DNA from: Treponema sp.
Lineage (GTDB): Bacteria > Spirochaetota > Spirochaetia > Treponematales > Treponemataceae
Assembly (NCBI GenBank): GCA_016293915.1
Contig: JAEDCY010000040.1
Coordinates: 1-23,170, forward strand
DNA length: 23,170 nucleotides
Direction of reading: 5' to 3'
Shown here: piece after piece, positions 19,401-23,170 of the stretch
How the letters are laid out: each line of letters starts with the position of its first letter
Numbering within the stretch: the stretch's first letter is position 1
The notes under the pieces: generated by a model
Databases searched by the model: none
What the model saw: the letters and a program-made list of their open reading frames with translations, nothing else
What the model was told of the DNA's origin: nothing
Translations under genes and position numbers: made by a program

Positions 19401-20279
19401 GCTGTCGGCGGAGAAGCGCTCATATTCGTTCATCAGGTTTTCAAAGCTGTAGGGCTGCATATCCGGAAGGTCGCCGCCACCAAAGCCATGCCAGGCAGCC
19501 TTTTCCTCTTCTGAAATTGTATCCATTCCAGCAAGAATGCGCTTAAGCCATTCGCCGAGGAAGGTGTCCCAGTATTTCTGCAGATATTCAAGCTGACCGC
19601 GAAGACTGTCAGGCGCATAAACCTGAGGTTCGCGGAGCAGTGTAATCAAATCATGATTAAAAGGCCCGAATACCGGCTGACCGGCGGCGTATTTTTGAAT
19701 AGACTTCCAGCTCTTGGAATAAAGTTTATTTTTTGCCAGCTCCTTGTCGGAAAACATAATCATAAAAGGCTGGAAGGCCTTGTTCTCATTTGCAAGGTGA
19801 AGAAGAATCAGCTCTTCAAGAGTCTGGGCGCGGTTTGTACGTTCAACGCCTGTACCCGCATCAAGCTCAGTGCCCGCAAGATAATCAGCCGCAGAAATCT
19901 TTTCCTTATAAACCGCAACCGGTGGAAACTCGCGGATAAAATCCAGCAGCAGACCATCAACCTCAGCCCGGCCAAACTCCTTGTCCAGAGAAGCCAGCAG
20001 GTCGTCCATAAAAGTCAGCACCTTGTCGCGTCGGTAAAGCATACACACATAATGAAGAATCTCATCAATCAGCCCCATTGCGTTGAGCTGACCGGCCGAC
20101 AATTTCTTATTTTCCTCGCCACGGCTCTCAAACACATTGTTAATCAAAAGCTGAAAGGCGCGCACATTCCGCATATTTGCAAAAACCACGTTTCCGCTCG
20201 AAGCAAAAAGCCCGCCGTCAAAATTACAAAGGTCTCGTATTTTCTTAGAAATATGAAATTCGTTGTGTGAAATCTTCAT
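16464..20279 (-). CDS. Large cytosolic GH13 alpha-glucan hydrolase with lysine-rich tail
   Basis: A 1271-residue protein without a signal peptide. Residues 1-320 are a helical N-terminal region of unknown fold. A GH13 barrel follows (about 325-700). Region I is DMVPNHTG (D406-H411), region II IIRFDAAMVL with nucleophile Asp526, region III LLLAEAF with acid/base Glu591, and region IV FMNNPDEETA with Asp652. A beta domain and a long helical region follow. Residues about 955-990 and 1200-1271 are Lys/Ser/Thr/Ala-rich low-complexity, the latter with four TTSSKK repeats, resembling histone H1 tails. The barrel predicts cleavage or transfer at alpha-1,4-glucosidic bonds of glycogen- or maltodextrin-like substrates; exact specificity is not readable. 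AGGAG precedes the ATG. It is monocistronic, with a GC-rich repeat just upstream. Confidence 0.85.
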   Translation of the reverse strand: MKISHNEFHISKKIRDLCNFDGGLFASSGNVVFANMRNVRAFQLLINNVFESRGEENKKLSAGQLNAMGLIDEILHYVCMLYRRDKVLTFMDDLLASLDKEFGRAEVDGLLLDFIREFPPVAVYKEKISAADYLAGTELDAGTGVERTNRAQTLEELILLHLANENKAFQPFMIMFSDKELAKNKLYSKSWKSIQKYAAGQPVFGPFNHDLITLLREPQVYAPDSLRGQLEYLQKYWDTFLGEWLKRILAGMDTISEEEKAAWHGFGGGDLPDMQPYSFENLMNEYERFSADSEWMPKVILIAKTVLVWLDQLTKQYGYPITRLDQIPDAELDKLRDEGFTGLWLIGLWERSKASRRIKQICGNPEAAASAYSLFDYNIASNIGGWDALANLRQRCWQRGIRLASDMVPNHTGMDGDWVINHPDYFIQRRDNPFPQYTYNGENLSQDGRVSLFLEDHYYSKDDCSVVFKRVDNQTGDTRYIYHGNDGTGLPWNDTAQIDFLNPTAREAVMQEILHVAQNFPIIRFDAAMVLAKKSIRRLWYPEPGHGGDIATRSETGLSTQQFNDAIPNEFWREVVDRVAAECPDTLLLAEAFWMMEGYFVRTLGMHRVYNSAFMNMLKKEENQKYRETVKNTITFDPQVLKRYVNFMNNPDEETAIAQFGDGDKYFGVCTLMITMPGLPMFGHGQIEGFTEKYGMEYTKAYKDEKPSQYLVDRHWHDIFPLMKKRYLFSGVDNFLFYDLWENGHVNENVFAYSNGAGDERAVVFYNNKYDRAAGWIKQSDPYAVKTGNGDEVVMKSRSISEGLNLTAEDDKYCIFQEHRSRLWFIRKSSEVCEKGLFVMLNGFEYQVYLNVHQVSDQADHRYKILCEFLNGRGCEDIETAWQELIYKDLYADLHAYAGKVMAPLFEAFGYEKIKDKREAEAAEDKAAESAEATEAETSKSKKSSKSPKTVAKKPAALTAKKVTDIMTAAKKELTAFIKTASKFAGKDVKLDASKEATEITGRLKKLVAIHNLKKAKQPADLQKALLKAANVNAFASLMQGAYTGLEKHLLCWALCGSLAEKGCALEFAFGRKFNEYLREEKLSDKDERWNLTKLFVLATATRPAAIKKDSKTAAYEVTKLLMQSRWCGLLAGTNSFDNIRWFNKELSDDSLNKIILLLALAGKTADFVNIQKFNKILTAAKTKAAYKCELMLKEFEPKVVVKKATSQKKAASSKKTTSSKKTTSSKKTTSSKKTTSSKKMASPKTASKATKKAATKTVSNKSSSKKMTKK
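16555..16665. repeat. 18-bp tandem repeat encoding (TTSSKK)n
   Basis: GAACTTGTAGTTTTCTTY (plus-strand reading) occurs about five times in tandem in the 3' end of the GH13 gene. It keeps the reading frame and adds six residues per copy. Copies differ mainly at third positions (TTC/TTT), so the array is prone to in-frame length change. Confidence 0.85.
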
Positions 20280-20307
20280 TAGGTACTCCTACTTTTAGTT
20301 TATAGGT

Positions 20308-20390
20308 AAGGAGGGGGAAGTCTCCCCCTCGCTCACACTTCGTTGCTCGCTACCCCTTCTAACGGGGGCTCCGCCCCCGTAACGCCCCTG
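20308..20390. repeat. GC-rich hairpin repeat, second copy
   Basis: It matches the core at 2722-2815: AGGAGGGGGAAGTCTCCCCC, then CTCGCT, CGCTACCCCTTCTA and a CGGGGG...CCCCCG stem followed by AACGCCCC. Here the last stem is ACGGGGGC/GCCCCCGT, whereas the first copy has GCGGGGG/CCCCCGC, a paired change. No TTAGC heptads flank this copy. It sits about 30 bp upstream of the GH13 gene and must lie in or near its promoter. Confidence 0.85.
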
Positions 20391-20505
20391 GCAAAGCAGC
20401 GAACTTCTAAGAGTTATTTATAATTAATAAATTATACCACGGTTTTCTTGAATATGCGAATATTTATGGAAGATAAAACGGAGAAAATAATGATAAATAG
20501 AAAAC

Positions 20506-20841
20506 TCAACTAAGTTCTTCAATCATTTTACAGATTGGAGTTCTTGTTGATTCGGGAATAGTGTTTAATTTTTGAATAATTGAGTAATATTTCTTGCAGA
20601 GTTTGATATCAAAATCAGGCTCAGAAGATATTTTTTTAGACTTCTCGTCCATATTTAATAAATATTCGAGAGAAACGCCTAATGAGTGAGCGATTTTTAA
20701 TGCAGTGTCAGCAGCAGGGATATTTCCGTTCTTTTCACCTTTACCGATATTTGAGGCATCAAATCCTATTTCTGCGGCAAGCTCTTTTCTTGTTTTTCCC
20801 TGAAATCCTAGTTCAGCGACTACATTTTCCCAAAAATTCAT
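20506..20841 (-). CDS. XRE-family transcriptional regulator
   Basis: A 111-residue protein with a helix-turn-helix (about 15-65): TRKELAAEIGFDASNIGKGEKNGNIPAADTALKIAHSLGVSLEYLLN, the pattern of Cro/C1-type HTH_3 domains. A short C-terminal helical region (75-111) may dimerise. It is divergent from the mod gene, with a 106-bp gap containing two palindromes. Small XRE proteins in this position often control restriction-modification genes (C-protein or phage-repressor-like), so control of mod-res plus autoregulation is likely; this is inference from position. The ribosome site is weak. Confidence 0.8.
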   Translation of the reverse strand: MNFWENVVAELGFQGKTRKELAAEIGFDASNIGKGEKNGNIPAADTALKIAHSLGVSLEYLLNMDEKSKKISSEPDFDIKLCKKYYSIIQKLNTIPESTRTPICKMIEELS

Positions 20842-20874
20842 AACTCTATTTTGAAGGGAAAAATTCTTTTTTGT

Positions 20875-20895
20875 TGAAATAATGGAATTATTTCA
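20875..20895. promoter_or_regulatory. Palindromic operator candidate 1 (XRE/mod)
   Basis: TGAAATAAT-GGA-ATTATTTCA is a perfect 9-bp inverted repeat around a 3-base centre, in the divergent promoter region. Confidence 0.55.
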
Positions 20896-20908
20896 TATAA
20901 TAAAATAG

Positions 20909-20922
20909 TGGGAATAATCCCA
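20909..20922. promoter_or_regulatory. Palindromic operator candidate 2 (XRE/mod)
   Basis: TGGGAATAATCCCA has TGGGA/TCCCA arms and lies 26 bp before the mod ATG, close to its expected -10 region (TATAAA-like at about 20925). Confidence 0.45.
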
Positions 20923-20947
20923 TTTATAAAAATAAAAGGAATAAATC

Positions 20948-22600
20948 ATGTCAGCTCAGCCATCAGTTCAATCTCTTATTGATGAAATAAATCAACGAGT
21001 ACAAGATAAAATACTGGAACAATCAAATGCAAATTTATTAATTAAGTTGATAAACAATGCTGATTCATTAGAAGAGGCAATCAGTATTGCCACATTGGGA
21101 ACAGTTTATAAAAAGACAGGTTTTCAGTTTACACCAAAATTAGAAAAAACAGGCAATACAATTCATTATTTTAAGAAAAATGAAGATCTTTCGTTTCATA
21201 CCGATGACACCAAGCCTGTAAATAAGTTGATAATCGGCGATAACTATGTTGCATTACAAAATCTTCTTATTCAATACAAAAATCAAATTGATGTAATTTA
21301 CATTGATCCTCCATATGGTAAGGATAGTATGGGGGAATTTGCTAAAACAAACTATGACAATGCAATTACACGGGATAATTTGCTTTCCATGCTTTATCCA
21401 AGATTACAATTAGCTAAACAGTTATTAGCTGACGATGGTGTTATTTTTTGTTCAATAGATGATAAGAATCAAGCTTATGTAAAATGCTTGTTTGATGATG
21501 TGTTTGGGGAACATAATTATGTTGATTGTCTTCATTGGAAAAAGAAAAAACAACCCTCATTTTTAGCAAAACATACTGCGAAAGTAATGGAGTATGTTTT
21601 AGTATATGCAAAAAAGTGGGAAAATCTGGAAAAACTTTCTATCGAGCCTATTTCTGATGCAACTAAAAAAATTATAAATCTTACTAATCAAGACGCAATA
21701 AGACATTTCAAAGCTGGTGTTCGTGTGAAATGCGGACTTTCTGGTATTATTCCAAAGGGTGTTTATAAAATAAAAACAATGGAAGTGGAATATTTGAATG
21801 ATATCATTTTTGAAAATGGAGAAACACAAAATGAAGTTGATGTAAAAGCTAAATTTTCTGTATCACAAGAAAAAATAGATAAATACATTCATGATCATTT
21901 GTTATTTATTACGGTTAATAAGGGACTACGTCGTGATGTCTCTGAAAGCGAACGTACTAAAGCAAAATCGATAACGGATTTATTATTAGATTGGGGAGAT
22001 AATCAAGATAGTGAGAAAGAACTTCATGATATCTTTATAGATAAAGTTTTTGATTATGCTAAACCAACAAAGTTAATTACTAATCTTATAAAATCCACAA
22101 TGAAAGAAGAGTCTATTGTGCTTGATTTTTTTGCAGGAAGTGGTACGACAGGACATTCTGTCCTAGAACTAAATAAGTTAAATAATGATAACCAAGTTTT
22201 TATTCTTTGTCAGATGAACGAAAATTTAGATGATGCACTAACTACTGCAACAGATAATGCTCAAAAAGAAATAATTCAAAATCAAATTAATCTATGTAAT
22301 AAAATAAGACGTCCACATGAACTATCAGAAATTATGGTTGAACGAATGCGAAGAGTTATGTTTGGAAAATCTCTCAATGGAAATAGCAATTTTCCATGGA
22401 TTGAAGATAATGAACCTTATGGTGGAAATCTTGATGTTTATGAAATTGCAGATGTTGCAAATTTTGAGTCTGCAGATGGTAAAACTCCTTTTGATGTAAT
22501 TGATGAAACTCTTTACGGTAAAGAAAAATTTTCAACAGTAAAAGAAAAAATAGATTGGGTTTGCCAGAATTTTGATAAGACTCAGAAAAACTTGGAATAG
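20948..22600 (+). CDS. mod: Type III restriction-modification methyltransferase (Mod)
   Basis: A 550-residue DNA methyltransferase of the beta class, in which motif IV precedes motif I. Motif IV is DPPY (120-123) in VIYIDPPYGKDSM, and the SAM-binding motif I is DFFAGSGTTGHSVL starting at Asp393. The region between (about 180-360) is the target-recognition domain and sets the DNA site, which cannot be read from sequence. DPPY with this order predicts N6-adenine methylation of one strand of an asymmetric site, as in type III systems. An AAGGA ribosome site precedes the ATG. The res gene begins 3 bp after the stop. No simple tandem repeat typical of phase-variable mod genes is visible. The AT-rich codon use differs from pgi and GH13, which suggests acquisition. 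Confidence 0.9.
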   Translation: MSAQPSVQSLIDEINQRVQDKILEQSNANLLIKLINNADSLEEAISIATLGTVYKKTGFQFTPKLEKTGNTIHYFKKNEDLSFHTDDTKPVNKLIIGDNYVALQNLLIQYKNQIDVIYIDPPYGKDSMGEFAKTNYDNAITRDNLLSMLYPRLQLAKQLLADDGVIFCSIDDKNQAYVKCLFDDVFGEHNYVDCLHWKKKKQPSFLAKHTAKVMEYVLVYAKKWENLEKLSIEPISDATKKIINLTNQDAIRHFKAGVRVKCGLSGIIPKGVYKIKTMEVEYLNDIIFENGETQNEVDVKAKFSVSQEKIDKYIHDHLLFITVNKGLRRDVSESERTKAKSITDLLLDWGDNQDSEKELHDIFIDKVFDYAKPTKLITNLIKSTMKEESIVLDFFAGSGTTGHSVLELNKLNNDNQVFILCQMNENLDDALTTATDNAQKEIIQNQINLCNKIRRPHELSEIMVERMRRVMFGKSLNGNSNFPWIEDNEPYGGNLDVYEIADVANFESADGKTPFDVIDETLYGKEKFSTVKEKIDWVCQNFDKTQKNLE

Positions 22601-22603
22601 AAT

Positions 22604-23155
22604 ATGTTACAGGAATCAAAAGATTTACAAAACTCGGCAGTCACAAAACTTGTAAACATCTTAAGTGACAGCAAAAAAGAATTTACATTTAAAGCTCCAA
22701 CTGGAAGCGGTAAAACATATATGATGAGCGATTTTATGAATCGCATTTTGGCAGCAAATGCAAATATTATTTTTATAGTTTCAACACTTTCGAAAAGTAA
22801 TCTTGCGGAACAGAATTATATATCATTTAAGGAATTATCGGATAATAATACTTTTCCAAATCTAAAGCCATTTTTGATTAATTCAGATTCAAGTGGAGAG
22901 GGAAGTCTTTATATTCCAACAGATTGCAATGTTTATGTATTACCACGTGATTTATATAAAGATACGGCAAAATTAAAAAAGGAAGGAACCTTTTTAAACT
23001 TTTTACAAACAATGACAGATACACTCTTTGCGGATTCAAAGGGGAAATCAATTTATCTTATAAAAGATGAATGTCATATAGCAACAAAGAATCTTGATGA
23101 TGTAAGTGGATATTTTGTATCCGTCAATTCTAGCCTCGTAAACAAATTTTTCTAA
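22604..23155 (+). CDS. res: Type III restriction subunit (Res), N-terminal 183 residues, prematurely ended
   Basis: The start of a superfamily 2 helicase/translocase. Walker A APTGSGKT (31-38) is followed by VSTLSKSNLAEQN and the motif II box DECH (155-158) in LIKDECHIATKNLDDVSGYF. Type III Res proteins of this kind run to about 850-1000 residues and continue with an NFSATP motif. Here the sequence diverges after GYF and a TAA occurs at 23153-23155, only 15 bp before the window ends. Neither other forward frame resumes the family sequence. The gene is therefore truncated by a mutation or rearrangement, or by an assembly edge. If the truncation is real, the system would be methylation-only. 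Confidence 0.75.
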   Translation: MLQESKDLQNSAVTKLVNILSDSKKEFTFKAPTGSGKTYMMSDFMNRILAANANIIFIVSTLSKSNLAEQNYISFKELSDNNTFPNLKPFLINSDSSGEGSLYIPTDCNVYVLPRDLYKDTAKLKKEGTFLNFLQTMTDTLFADSKGKSIYLIKDECHIATKNLDDVSGYFVSVNSSLVNKFF

Positions 23156-23170
23156 GTTGAGTACACTAGT

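Noticed and set aside
17697..19514. 605-codon plus-strand open frame inside the GH13 gene
   Set aside because: It is antisense to a clearly coding GH13 barrel with intact catalytic motifs, has no family resemblance and no ribosome site; it arises from the codon bias of the minus-strand gene.
19653..20270. 205-codon plus-strand open frame
   Set aside because: Antisense shadow of the N-terminal part of the GH13 gene, with no recognisable domain.
20948..22600. Phase-variable mod gene
   Set aside because: I looked for tetra- or pentanucleotide repeats or long homopolymers near the start and within the gene and saw none long enough to mediate slippage.

Overview
The window looks like a chromosomal segment of a host-associated or rumen-type spirochaete, most likely Treponema. 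The reasons are the mix of short serA/serC genes beside a Rex-type regulator, a UPF0397 ECF transporter, GxxExxY and Phd/PIN remnants typical of treponeme accessory DNA, and many short palindromic intergenic repeats. This assignment rests on protein recognition only; no 16S gene or other marker is present.

Layout. 1-128 holds the C-terminal end of a RES-domain protein. 240-3449 (minus) is rex-serC-serA: a redox-sensing repressor with its own Rex-type operator, and two serine-biosynthesis enzymes, separated by palindromic repeats built from 7-bp TTAGC units. 3859-5887 (minus) has a membrane-anchored lytic transglycosylase, an unknown protein and a PTS EIIA/PtsN protein. 6015-9273 (minus) is a complete ECF transporter (EcfT, fused double EcfA, UPF0397 S component), with the S gene in a separate transcription unit. 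9648-14129 (plus) has pgi, a decayed GxxExxY gene inside perfect 18-bp inverted repeats, argR, a Phd-like antitoxin with only the C-terminal half of a PIN toxin, and a threonine-synthase-like protein that has lost the PLP lysine. Next come a Cys-cluster (YkgJ-type) protein with a terminator in its leader, a YczE-type membrane protein and a decayed ORF. 16120-16440 is the most interesting segment: a tiny membrane peptide and a convergent small RNA, each with its own promoter, bounded by 28-29 bp inverted repeats. It looks like a type I toxin-antitoxin module. 16464-20279 (minus) is a 1271-residue GH13 glycosidase with a lysine-rich, histone-H1-like tail. 20506 to the right edge is an XRE regulator divergent from a type III restriction-modification mod gene and a res gene that stops right after its DECH box.

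Themes. Core metabolism (serine synthesis, glucose-6-phosphate isomerase, cytosolic alpha-glucan breakdown) is interleaved with selfish or defensive modules: RES, Phd/PIN, type I TA and type III RM. Several genes (ptsN, argR, ecfA, probably the thrC-like gene and yczE) have a sigma70-like -10 box only 6-9 bp before the ATG, which implies leaderless or near-leaderless mRNAs. Every intergenic region of any size holds a palindromic element or a recognisable signal; no rRNA, tRNA or CRISPR array was seen.
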